Notes under the pieces: generated by a model | Database searches by the model: none | What the model was told of the DNA's origin: nothing | What the model saw: the letters and a program-made list of their open reading frames with translations, nothing else | In this document: positions 14,916 to 22,369 of the stretch, one piece after another | Layout of the letters: each line of letters starts with the position of its first letter | Position numbering within the stretch: the stretch's first letter is position 1 | Source of the DNA: Chitinispirillaceae bacterium | GTDB lineage: Bacteria; Fibrobacterota; Chitinivibrionia; Chitinivibrionales; Chitinispirillaceae | Direction: 5' to 3' | DNA: 52,492 nucleotides | Assembly (NCBI GenBank): GCA_016932075.1 | Contig: JAFGDP010000006.1 | Location: 1 to 52,492, forward strand | Translations under genes and position numbers: made by a program

Positions 14916-17537
14916 TTATGACGCTCCTGACAGGTTGCACGGTTGGCTACTATGCGCCAGCACCTGATCGCGCGCGAAAACGGCGCATCGTGTGATCCAG
15001 GTATTGACGTGAGAGCAATAGGGCCTGATCGCGTCGATACACGTTTCAGGCCGAGCCGGCGCGTCACCGCTTGAGCGCGCCGCCGACGGGGCGGCAGCGC
15101 GCTCAAGCGCCCGCATAACGCTCCGGTTGAGCGACAGGTCGCCGGTGGTATCAAGCACCTCAAAGGCCCGTGCGCGCACATGCGGATCATGATGAAACAG
15201 CCGCGCAGCGACGGCACGGATCGCCCCTCCCGGCTCAAAAAGCGAAAGTGCAAATGCCATGGTCTCGTTCCTGAGCGCGACGCTTTCCTCCAGAATCACA
15301 TAGCAGAGAAGATCGATGCCGTGCAGCATGCGGAAGGGTTCAAGGCTCGCAAGCGCGGTAATGTCACGCGCAGATTCGTCGATCTCATGCGCCACGACGC
15401 GGCGAACCGCACGCCCCAGCTCCGTACTCGCTTTCGTACCGCTTTCATGGAGCGCCCGCACAAGGATGTTGTTATGCAACGGATACTCCTTGCGCATCAA
15501 TGATGCGATCATTTCCTGAGAAAGGCCGCCTGCGGCCATCGACGAAACCGCGTGAACAATCTCCCGTTTCTGCAGCCTGCCCGTATCTCTGGCCATATCG
15601 AGCAGACCCCCCAGCGCTTCGCTGCACGGTTTTCTAGCCAGAGCAGCCGCGAGTTGGCGAAAAACCGGCCCCGTATCCCCGATCCTGTCATGCCCGCTGG
15701 TTTCAAGAAACCGCAGCAGGAGTCTCAGGGACTCCTCCCCTTCGATTTCACCCAGTGCGAACAGGGCAGAAGCGCACTCCGCAGGTGTTTTTGTGTCAAG
15801 CATCTCTTCAAGCCGCCGCAGCAGGACGGACTTCCGCCCGTATCCTGAATGACGCCAGAGCGCTGTTGCCGCATTTGCCCTGACACGGCCGCAGGGATGC
15901 GACACATATTTTTCTATAAGCGTTGCCGCCGCGGAATCGGCAAAATGGCCGACCGCGGCTACCGCGTTCGCCACCACACGTTCATCCTCATCGTCAAGGC
16001 AGCTCTCAAGCAGCGGTCGCATCTCCCTGCAAGGCATGGTTCCCAACACGGCCACCGCAGTCGCCCGCACGCGGCCGTCAGTGTGCCGGACCTGCTGCTC
16101 GATTAGTTTCCGAAGGTCCGGGGAACCTGAAACGGCAATTTCTTCAAGGACAAACTTTTGAATCTCATAATCACCATGCTCCAGAATGGCGCGGACTTGG
16201 TCAATAAATGAGGCGCTTCGAGCGTTCTTCGCAAGAGCGGAAATCCGGCCGGATCCCGACACGCCGGCCAGGAACCGGACAAGGCTTTCGGCATATTTGC
16301 CTTTGAGACGCCAGGTCAGGTACAGAAGCGCTCCTGAAACGGCCGCACTCACAAGCATCACCATGGTAAACGAGAGTGAAAAGGCCGCAAACATAAGCCA
16401 AAGGCTTGCGGCCAGAATGGCGCACGGTTTTACTACCCCCTCAAGCGCAAGTTTGGCTCTACCGCGCAACTCCTGCGGCATGCTTGAAAAAAACAGCTGG
16501 AAATTCGGCGAGAAAAAAGAGTCGAAAACCGCAATACGCAACCCCATACCTGCAACAATAACACCGAACAGGAGTGTTGCAGCCGAAGGACCTGCACCGC
16601 TCACCATGGCGAGGGCCAGGAAAATGAGGAGGAAAGCGCCGGGGAGAAAAAGCATCGCACGGCTGGTACCGAACCGCCGCAACAGCGTACCAGCCACTGA
16701 AAGCTGGATCAGCATGGTCGCCACCATGCTTATGCCGTTGAATACCCCGAGAAATCCCGCTATCCCTTCGGGCGTGACAAACTGCTGCTTGATCTCCACA
16801 TAAAAAAAGTATTGCTGGATAATAAGCAGAAAAAAAACCGTGCCATAAATGGCTGCCATGGCCCCGAGAAGCGGATCGTGCGAAAAAATTCGTACCTCAC
16901 CGAGGGTTGCGCGCAGGGATCTTGGGCGGTGCCGTTTCCGGTCGCTCGACGGTATGAAAATTCTGCCGGCCCTGGCACGAAGCGGAACGAACGCCAGCGC
17001 GCAAAGCATCACCAGGCCGCTCCAGACAAACAAAAGATTGACTGCGCCGGAATAGCGCACCAGCAGGGAAATGGCGAACGCGATCGTAATTGCGCCGAGC
17101 GTTCCGCCTGCGGCGATGAACGGGAAATGCTTCTGGGCGCTCCGGGAATCGATACAATCATTGGCGAGGGTCCAGAACAGCAGAAAAAACAGCACCTTGG
17201 TGACATACGCATAGGTAAACAGCGGCAGGAACAGCCAGGTGCTGTCGAACAGTGTTGCCAGGCGCACAGACAGCAGAACCGCGGCATGACCGCATAACCC
17301 CCAAAAAAAGAGGGCTCCCCGGTCAACGCGGTCGATAAGCGACATGATACATGCCGAAGCGATAAACAGCGCTGCCGCGTTGAAAAAAAACATGCGCGGC
17401 AGCAGATCCGCGCCGAAATGCGCAAGCAGGAGCGCCTCGGCAGTACTGTCGCCGAGAATGACTGCGGCAAAACAGATGCAGAGCAGAATAAAAAGATGCC
17501 GCCTGCACCCCAGGGCTGATATCCGCACCGTGCCCAT
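14916..17537 (-). CDS. NTT/MFS-like membrane transporter with C-terminal HEAT repeats
   Basis: 873 residues. Residues 1–420 hold 10–12 hydrophobic helices arranged like the Npt1/Npt2 (ADP/ATP translocase) branch of MFS-like proteins, including the segment FWTLANDCIDSRSAQKHFPF followed by IAAGGTLGA that is typical of this group. From about 450 to 760 there are several HEAT repeats (HTDGRVRATAVAVLG, DEDERVVANAVAAVG, HPCGRVRANAATALW). The soluble part is probably cytoplasmic. Whether it carries nucleotides or has become a receptor cannot be told. The first in-frame codon is TTG at 17540; ATG at 17537 with GGGTGA upstream is preferred. It is the first gene of the operon. Confidence 0.85.
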   Translation of the reverse strand: MGTVRISALGCRRHLFILLCICFAAVILGDSTAEALLLAHFGADLLPRMFFFNAAALFIASACIMSLIDRVDRGALFFWGLCGHAAVLLSVRLATLFDSTWLFLPLFTYAYVTKVLFFLLFWTLANDCIDSRSAQKHFPFIAAGGTLGAITIAFAISLLVRYSGAVNLLFVWSGLVMLCALAFVPLRARAGRIFIPSSDRKRHRPRSLRATLGEVRIFSHDPLLGAMAAIYGTVFFLLIIQQYFFYVEIKQQFVTPEGIAGFLGVFNGISMVATMLIQLSVAGTLLRRFGTSRAMLFLPGAFLLIFLALAMVSGAGPSAATLLFGVIVAGMGLRIAVFDSFFSPNFQLFFSSMPQELRGRAKLALEGVVKPCAILAASLWLMFAAFSLSFTMVMLVSAAVSGALLYLTWRLKGKYAESLVRFLAGVSGSGRISALAKNARSASFIDQVRAILEHGDYEIQKFVLEEIAVSGSPDLRKLIEQQVRHTDGRVRATAVAVLGTMPCREMRPLLESCLDDEDERVVANAVAAVGHFADSAAATLIEKYVSHPCGRVRANAATALWRHSGYGRKSVLLRRLEEMLDTKTPAECASALFALGEIEGEESLRLLLRFLETSGHDRIGDTGPVFRQLAAALARKPCSEALGGLLDMARDTGRLQKREIVHAVSSMAAGGLSQEMIASLMRKEYPLHNNILVRALHESGTKASTELGRAVRRVVAHEIDESARDITALASLEPFRMLHGIDLLCYVILEESVALRNETMAFALSLFEPGGAIRAVAARLFHHDPHVRARAFEVLDTTGDLSLNRSVMRALERAAAPSAARSSGDAPARPETCIDAIRPYCSHVNTWITRCAVFARDQVLAHSSQPCNLSGAS

Positions 17538-17887
17538 CAATCACCCATCCGGGACCAAAAAACCATCATCTCCCCGCTCATTAAAGGGGGTTTATACGTT
17601 TGAAAACCGGAAAAAAAGGCGCAAGTAGATGAAATTTGGTACAATAAATACTATACCATGAAGAAGGGGTTAAGGCAATCATCACTCATTATAATGTATC
17701 CGGTCCTTATTGAAGCGATCGGCAGGCTCTTTGCGCTCATCAGGAAACCAGTTGCAGAACATAAAGAGCATTCATGCCCTCTCCCCGGCTGAATGAACGA
17801 TTTCCCCTAGACGGATGTTCTTTATCCATACTGCACAGTATATTTTTCAAAGATATATTGTACAATTGAAAGAAAAAAGCGGGGTAT
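17538..17887. other. divergent intergenic region between the seven-gene operon and argA
   Basis: This 350-bp stretch must contain the promoters of both the minus-strand operon and argA. Its only strong structure is the dyad next to argA, listed separately. A 44-codon reading frame at 17658–17792 has no ribosome-binding site and is not accepted as a gene. No clear sigma70 hexamers were found for the operon. Confidence 0.6.
17835..17861. promoter_or_regulatory. 27-bp imperfect dyad upstream of argA (candidate operator)
   Basis: The two halves, ACAGTATATTTTT and AGATATATTGT, are near mirror images: 22 of 27 positions agree with the reverse complement, and the mismatches are G/A or T/C pairs plus the central base. 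It ends 26 bases before the argA start codon, a typical operator position. AT-rich dyads of this kind bind ArgR in other bacteria, but the bases do not closely match the E. coli ARG box, so the regulator is open. Confidence 0.45.
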
Positions 17888-19252
17888 ATGATGAACAGGT
17901 CCCTTCTCAAAGAACAGGTCGAAGTAATCCGGCAGGCCTTCGGCTACATCAATCAATTCAAGCACGAGACGTTCGTCATCAAGATCGAAAGCACACTGCT
18001 GTCGCATCCCCTGTTCCCGCTTCTGATCAAGGACATGGTACTGCTGCACGAGATGGGAATCAACGTCATTATCGTACCCGGGGCCAGAGAACGGATCGAC
18101 GACGTGCTCAAACGGTACGATATAAAATGCAAAACCGTAAACGGCGTCAGGATCTCTCCTCCGGAGGCGATCCCGCTCATCAAGATGGCGGCATTCGACG
18201 TGTCGAACAAAATCATGACCATGCTCACGGAAAGCGGGGTCCATGCGGTGATCGGCAACTGGGTCCGGGCCAAAAGCATCGGCGTGCGCAACGGCGTCGA
18301 TTTTCAGAGCTCCGGCACCGTGGAAAAAATCCGCTTTGATATTGTCAAGAAGGTTCTGTCCGAAGGGCTCATCCCCATTTTCCCGAACATCGGCTGGAGT
18401 GCCAAAGGGAAACCGTACAATCTTTCGTCAGCCGAACTGGCCTTCTGGATCGCCGTGGAAATGAACGCGGCAAAATTGTTTTACGTCATCGACCGGCTCG
18501 GCATCATGGCCCAGTCGTACAAGATACCCAAGGCGGCCTATGTCACGAGCGACGGTGTCATTTCGCAGCTGAAAACGGAGCAGGCGGGCGCGTTTCTCGA
18601 TCTCAACATCACGAGCACGTTCGACGAACAGCTGGATCTCGTCGCGCAGGCATACCGGGCGTGCAAAGGAGGCGTGCGGCGGGTGCATATCATCGACGGC
18701 CGGGTCGAGGGCATGCTGCTCAAGGAGATCTTCTCCAACCGGGGCTTCGGCACCATGATTTACGCCAACCAGCACGACAATATCAGGCCCATGACCATCG
18801 CCGACCTGCCCGAGATCCTGCGGCTCATGCAGCCGACCATGGCGGATGATGTGCTTGTTCATCGGGACCTGGACGATCTTGAAGAACACATGGACGACTA
18901 TATCGTGTACGAGGTCGACGGCACCGTGCACGCCTGCGCCGCACTTCACGTCTATGCCGACCGGCAGGCCGAGATCGCCGGCCTGACCGTTGACGAGACC
19001 TACAAAAACCTCGGCATCGGCAAACGGATGATCAGTTATCTGATCGAAGCTGCTGCAGCCAGAAAGCTCAAAGCCCTGTTCGTGCTTACCACACAGACAG
19101 CAGACTGGTTTTCGGAAGTCGGATTTACTGCGGCGAAACTCTCAGACCTGCCCAGGGAGCGTCAAAGGACCTACAATAAAAAACGGAAATCGCTGATACT
19201 GCGGTACAAACTCTCAGGCCACCGGAGCAGGGGGATCATGCGGGTGGAGTGA
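17888..19252 (+). CDS. argA: amino-acid N-acetyltransferase (N-acetylglutamate synthase, ArgA type)
   Basis: 454 residues in two domains. Residues 1–290 are an amino-acid-kinase fold (ETFVIKIEST, VLLHEMGINVIIVPGAR) used in this family for arginine binding rather than catalysis. Residues 305–454 are a GNAT acetyltransferase with the acetyl-CoA loop in YKNLGIGKRMISYLIEAA. The enzyme makes N-acetylglutamate from glutamate and acetyl-CoA, the first step of arginine synthesis. The length matches ArgA of E. coli type. It is alone: no other arg gene is in the window. Start 17888 and the adjacent ATG at 17891 cannot be separated; the upstream GCGGGG is a weak ribosome-binding site. The dyad at 17835–17861 probably regulates it. 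Confidence 0.9.
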   Translation: MMNRSLLKEQVEVIRQAFGYINQFKHETFVIKIESTLLSHPLFPLLIKDMVLLHEMGINVIIVPGARERIDDVLKRYDIKCKTVNGVRISPPEAIPLIKMAAFDVSNKIMTMLTESGVHAVIGNWVRAKSIGVRNGVDFQSSGTVEKIRFDIVKKVLSEGLIPIFPNIGWSAKGKPYNLSSAELAFWIAVEMNAAKLFYVIDRLGIMAQSYKIPKAAYVTSDGVISQLKTEQAGAFLDLNITSTFDEQLDLVAQAYRACKGGVRRVHIIDGRVEGMLLKEIFSNRGFGTMIYANQHDNIRPMTIADLPEILRLMQPTMADDVLVHRDLDDLEEHMDDYIVYEVDGTVHACAALHVYADRQAEIAGLTVDETYKNLGIGKRMISYLIEAAAARKLKALFVLTTQTADWFSEVGFTAAKLSDLPRERQRTYNKKRKSLILRYKLSGHRSRGIMRVE

Positions 19253-19260
19253 TGTCGATT

Positions 19261-19326
19261 GCAGATTGTAGAATGCAGATTGAGGAAAAAAAATCAGGAC
19301 GAGAGGAAAATTGCGGATTGAGGATT
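19261..19326. repeat. low-complexity GCAGATTG/GCGGATTG repeats
   Basis: The gap between argA and hepT is built from near copies of GCAGATTG, GCGGATTG and GATTGAGGA. A related stretch lies at 20395–20407 on the other side of the hepT–mntA pair; TGCGGATTGAGGA (19312–19324) and TGCGGATTGCGGA differ by one base. Such filler repeats often mark insertion or deletion boundaries. Confidence 0.5.
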
Positions 19327-19685
19327 TACTTTCTCCGTTCCAGCCCACGGACTTCCTCCAAGAGCTCCGCTATCATGGAACGTGCGGCCGGGATATTGTT
19401 TTTCACAGTCGACCATACAATTTCATAATTAATGCCGAAATAAGTATGAATGCATTTATCACGCATGCGAGCCATGTCCCGCCACGGCAACCGTGGTTTG
19501 AGTTCGCGAATGTCATCCGGGGTATTCTTGGCTGCTTCCCCTATATTCTCAATACATTGCACTACGGCGCGCCGCGTCCTGCTGTCTTTGACAAATTCGT
19601 CATAGGTCATTCCCGCCACATACGTCATCGCGTCATCCATACATTCAAGAATGTCGGAGACAAACAACGCATGTTCACGCTTCAT
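19326..19685 (-). CDS. hepT: HepT-like toxin (HEPN ribonuclease family, DUF86)
   Basis: 119 residues, all-helical HEPN fold. The catalytic RX4HXY motif is intact: Arg75, His80 and Tyr82 in RDKCIHTYFG. In the characterised HepT–MntA pair the HEPN protein is an RNase that blocks growth, and the nucleotidyltransferase silences it by adding AMP to the Tyr of this motif. Typical features include the N-terminal FVSDILECMDDAMTYV and the QCIENIGEAAKN helix. It starts in an ATGA overlap with mntA, whose gene comes first in the transcript, the usual antitoxin-first order. All key residues are present, so an active toxin is expected. Confidence 0.9.
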   Translation of the reverse strand: MKREHALFVSDILECMDDAMTYVAGMTYDEFVKDSRTRRAVVQCIENIGEAAKNTPDDIRELKPRLPWRDMARMRDKCIHTYFGINYEIVWSTVKNNIPAARSMIAELLEEVRGLERRK

Positions 19686-19975
19686 ACCGCGACCGCCTCG
19701 TCGAGAATCCGTTCTCGAAACTCATGCCTGATACCCTTCCTTGGAACAAGATCGACCTCCATCCCCAGAATATCGCAAAGATGGTTCTCAGCCGAGCACA
19801 GCTCGAAAAGGCCCATGCCCGAGGCGCAATCAGCCAAAACATCGACATCGCTTTTCTCCGTCGCTTCTCCGCGCGCCACGGAACCGAATACCGCAAGGTT
19901 GGTTATATGATAGCGTTCCCGAAGCTCATCAGCATGTTCATGCAAAATCACCCTTATTTCTTCAAGCGTTTTCAT
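19682..19975 (-). CDS. mntA: MntA-like antitoxin nucleotidyltransferase
   Basis: 97 residues, a minimal nucleotidyltransferase: ITNLAVFGSVARGEATEKSD carries the GSxxRG signature at residues 31–36, with Asp43 and Asp45 (SDVDVL) as metal ligands. In the known system it AMPylates the HepT toxin. The frame is open to 20089, but the ATG at 19975 has GGGGGA nine bases upstream and starts at the normal place for the family. The stop overlaps the hepT start by ATGA. The extra upstream residues have unrelated composition and are judged non-coding. Confidence 0.9.
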   Translation of the reverse strand: MKTLEEIRVILHEHADELRERYHITNLAVFGSVARGEATEKSDVDVLADCASGMGLFELCSAENHLCDILGMEVDLVPRKGIRHEFRERILDEAVAV

Positions 19976-20087
19976 TGTTATCCCCCAGTACAAGCACTCA
20001 TGCCTTCCCGGAGTTTGGCTCGCCACCGTATGTAGTAGGCCTCTCCTGCTGTACCTAAGACTCACATGCCCTCTTGCTTTCTCATAC

Positions 20088-20117
20088 AATATACAAGGAT
20101 GGAATAAAACCGCACAA
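20088..20117 (-). promoter_or_regulatory. possible promoter of mntA–hepT
   Basis: On the minus strand TTGTGC, an 18-base spacer and TATATT resemble sigma70 elements, about 110 bases ahead of the mntA start. The -10 is good (five of six), the -35 weak. The long leader contains no other clear element. Confidence 0.35.
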
Positions 20118-20211
20118 GACCGCGCCCTGTTCCGAGGAGATGATCGGGAATGGAAATGTATCGCCCAATCGAATATTGATTCATGTAAAGCAAAACGCGA
20201 TACCGCCCGGA

Positions 20212-20409
20212 TTACAGAACCCCACCATCCCGCCGCCCGGAAACAAGCGTGCCCAGCGCATAGATCGGCACTACCATTATTGATTCATACCTGCCGAAAT
20301 TCTCCTCGGATACGCGCACGCCCAGGTTAAGACCGCGCTCCTCCATGAAAATCCTCAGGCTTCTCATCCGCCCCCTGCCGTCTGATTTCACTTCTGCGGA
20401 TTGCGGAAT
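20212..20409 (-). pseudogene. C-terminal remnant of a DUF4143-family AAA ATPase
   Basis: Read on the minus strand, the stretch gives about 65 residues ending at a TAA (20212–20214): AEVKSDGRGRMRSLRIFMEE, then GLNLGVRVSEENFG and IMVVPIYALGTL. This is the pattern closing DUF4143 ATPases: a restriction-nuclease-like EVK motif, a helix with RSL..F, an NLGVR-like strand and a final hydrophobic xxPxYA strand. Everything before the EVK motif (P-loop, lid) is missing; upstream lies the low-complexity TGCGGATTGCGGA sequence and then the terminator of another gene. It is therefore a truncated relic, perhaps left by the deletion that brought the toxin–antitoxin pair next to the mre cluster. Not listed as a functional gene. 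Confidence 0.6.
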
Positions 20410-20473
20410 TAAAGAATAATAAAGAAAAACAACAGTCGGGGAGGCAAGAGAATATCACCACATGAAAAAGTAC

Positions 20474-20494
20474 GGGCGACCGATCCGGTCGCCC
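20474..20494 (-). terminator. hairpin terminator of the mre/rodA transcript
   Basis: GGGCGACCG, loop ATC, CGGTCGCCC is a perfect 9-bp stem. On the minus strand it is followed by GTACTTTTTC, 34 bases beyond the stop of the gene at 20528. Confidence 0.75.
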
Positions 20495-20527
20495 TGTTAT
20501 TAAACAAGAATAATCAAATACTAAATA

Positions 20528-20986
20528 TCACCTTTTCCGCTTCCGCCAGGCGCTCCAGTAGGGAATACCGTCCTCGTCGCGGAGCAGAAGCACCTTGTCC
20601 TTGTAACGCACCTCAAAAGCCGCCACCACTTTTTTTCCGTTAAGGGTAAACGGGGCGCCCCGTATCTCAACCGCATCGTTGGGCCTGAGGTTCATGTCCT
20701 GGTAATAAATATACCAGCCGGGACCGAGATGCACCGGGATCTCTTCACGGCTCGGCGTCTTGATCACGAACTGGATGCCCGTGGCCATGGCGCGCATGGG
20801 CGTTATGGTGTCGATCCGGTAAATGGTGCCGTTTATGGTCTTGAGGTTGTAGGGATTGAACAGGTTTTCGTAAGCGGTGCCCTGGCCCCATCCCGCACTC
20901 CCCTTCCACCTGATCGCCATCTGGGCCCGGGCGTTGAAAGCGGTAAGGGTTATGATAATGATCAAAAAAAACGCCGATTTTCTCAT
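20528..20986 (-). CDS. exported OB-fold-like small protein
   Basis: 152 residues with a signal peptide ending near FNARAQ. The mature part matches a small family seen in many diderm bacteria, often auto-named DNA-binding protein: a strand with INGTIYRIDTITPMRAMATG, then VHLGPGWYIYYQDMNLRPND, VEIRGAPFTLNGKKVVAAFEV and a Trp-containing end (RDEDGIPYWSAWRKR). The pattern suits an OB-fold domain in the periplasm, similar to domains in MamS/MamX-type proteins. Function is not established. GGAGC lies seven bases before the ATG. It is 117 bp downstream of rodA on the same strand and ends at a terminator, so it may be cotranscribed with the shape genes. Confidence 0.7.
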   Translation of the reverse strand: MRKSAFFLIIIITLTAFNARAQMAIRWKGSAGWGQGTAYENLFNPYNLKTINGTIYRIDTITPMRAMATGIQFVIKTPSREEIPVHLGPGWYIYYQDMNLRPNDAVEIRGAPFTLNGKKVVAAFEVRYKDKVLLLRDEDGIPYWSAWRKRKR

Positions 20987-21103
20987 TTATATGCTCCTTC
21001 CTCAATGTTCATTCGCTCTCTGGCAAAATAGTTAATACGGCACCTGCATGCCAGACCAAACCATAAGGGATACGTCTGGGACCTCCGGATTATTTGCACC
21101 GCT

Positions 21104-22369
21104 CTAATCCGACCGTTTCGCGTTGAGAATGAGCCCCAGAAGGATCGCAAGGGTAAGCGTGAATGATCCTCCATAGCTTAGAAACGGCAGTGGAATACCT
21201 ACCACCGGCATCATGCCCAGGGTCATGGCAGTATTGATAAATATATGGACCGCAATGATGGAGACGCCACCCACAACGATAAGATTGAAAAATCGGTTCC
21301 GTACGGTCTGCGTCATGAGTATTCCGCGCGCAATAAAGAAAAAGAAAAGCCCGATGATAATCAGGCATCCGGCGAGGCCGAACTGTTCTCCCAGAACGGA
21401 AAAAATAAAATCGGTATGCTGCTCCGGCAGGAACGCAAGATTGGTCTGGGTGCCCTTAAGAAATCCTTTGCCGAACAGGTGCCCTGAACCGATCGCCACC
21501 TTGGACTGTATCACCTGATACCCGGCGCCGAACGGGTCCTGCTGCGGGTCCACAAAGCTTATTATCCGCATTTTCTGGTAATCCTTGAGCAAGCGCCATA
21601 CCACGGTAACGATCGTGCCGGTAAACAGGTTCGCGGTCACAATGCCGATCATAAGCCATAAATGCGGCCGCATGACATACAGCACGGCAATGAGGACCAG
21701 AAAAAATAATCCCCACGGCACGGCACCGGTTATGCCCCATTCCTTCCCAAGGGCAAAACTCATGATGAGCGGAATGGCTGAGAGCACAAGCGACAACACC
21801 GGGGACACCAAATAGAAAAGTTCCAAGATCGACAATCCTCCCCAGTAGAACATGGGAAACGCCATGGCGCAGAAAACCATGGCGGTGCCGAGATCAGGCT
21901 GTTTGATCACAAGAATAAATGGGACGCCGATGAGCAGCCCGGGAACAATCAGTGACGTAATACGTTCAAGGCTCAGCGTATGTTCTGAAAGATACCGGGC
22001 AAGCGCTAAAAGCAACCCGATCTTGGCGAATTCCGAGGGCTGCAGTTTGACGCCGCCGATCATGAGCCACCGCTCGGCGCCCTTGACCGACGTTCCCATG
22101 ATCTCGGCCAGTACCAAGAACAGCAGTGCCGTCCCGTAAAAAGCATACCCGAACCCGAAATACAGGCGGCCGGGAATCGAGAGAATGACCGCTATGATAC
22201 CCATCGCCAGCAGCACCCATACAATTTGCTGCTTGTAAATACCCACAAGAGGACCGGTCTCAACGGTAACGGTGGCGCTGTATACCAGGACCACGCCGGC
22301 AATCCACAGCACCAGGGCCGCCCATAGAAGCGGAAAATCAAACGTTCCGAAACGGCGCTCTTCCCTCAT
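21104..22369 (-). CDS. rodA: rod shape-determining protein RodA (SEDS glycosyltransferase)
   Basis: 421 residues with ten hydrophobic helices. SEDS proteins polymerise lipid II into glycan strands together with a class B penicillin-binding protein. Family landmarks are present: WLMIGGVKLQPSEFAKIGLL (the gWl.lg...fQPSE motif), IKQPDLGTAMVF, the GAGYQVIQSKVAIGSG loop with GKGFLKGTQTNLAFLPEQHT, FIFSVLGEQFG, and the closing MPVVGIPLPFLSYGGS. The QHTDFIFSVLGEQFG loop marks RodA/FtsW. Its start overlaps the PBP2 stop by ATGA, fitting a stable RodA–PBP2 complex. Located in the inner membrane. Confidence 0.97.
   Translation of the reverse strand: MREERRFGTFDFPLLWAALVLWIAGVVLVYSATVTVETGPLVGIYKQQIVWVLLAMGIIAVILSIPGRLYFGFGYAFYGTALLFLVLAEIMGTSVKGAERWLMIGGVKLQPSEFAKIGLLLALARYLSEHTLSLERITSLIVPGLLIGVPFILVIKQPDLGTAMVFCAMAFPMFYWGGLSILELFYLVSPVLSLVLSAIPLIMSFALGKEWGITGAVPWGLFFLVLIAVLYVMRPHLWLMIGIVTANLFTGTIVTVVWRLLKDYQKMRIISFVDPQQDPFGAGYQVIQSKVAIGSGHLFGKGFLKGTQTNLAFLPEQHTDFIFSVLGEQFGLAGCLIIIGLFFFFIARGILMTQTVRNRFFNLIVVGGVSIIAVHIFINTAMTLGMMPVVGIPLPFLSYGGSFTLTLAILLGLILNAKRSD

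Larger units (their letters stand above)
19976..20527. other. intergenic stretch between mntA and the OB-fold-like gene
   Basis: 552 bp. From left to right it holds the mntA leader with a possible promoter (20088–20117), about 95 bp without visible features, a degraded C-terminal fragment of a DUF4143-type ATPase (20212–20409), an AT-rich spacer and the terminator hairpin of the gene at 20528. No intact gene was found. Confidence 0.6.

Noticed and set aside
17658..17792. 44-codon frame in the gap before argA, possible leader peptide
   Set aside because: No ribosome-binding site before the ATG, no run of Arg codons, and no attenuator-like hairpin after it.
20101..20210. Further parts of the DUF4143 ATPase in the gap after its fragment
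   Set aside because: Reading both strands gave no P-loop or other ATPase motif; only the C-terminal part is recognisable.
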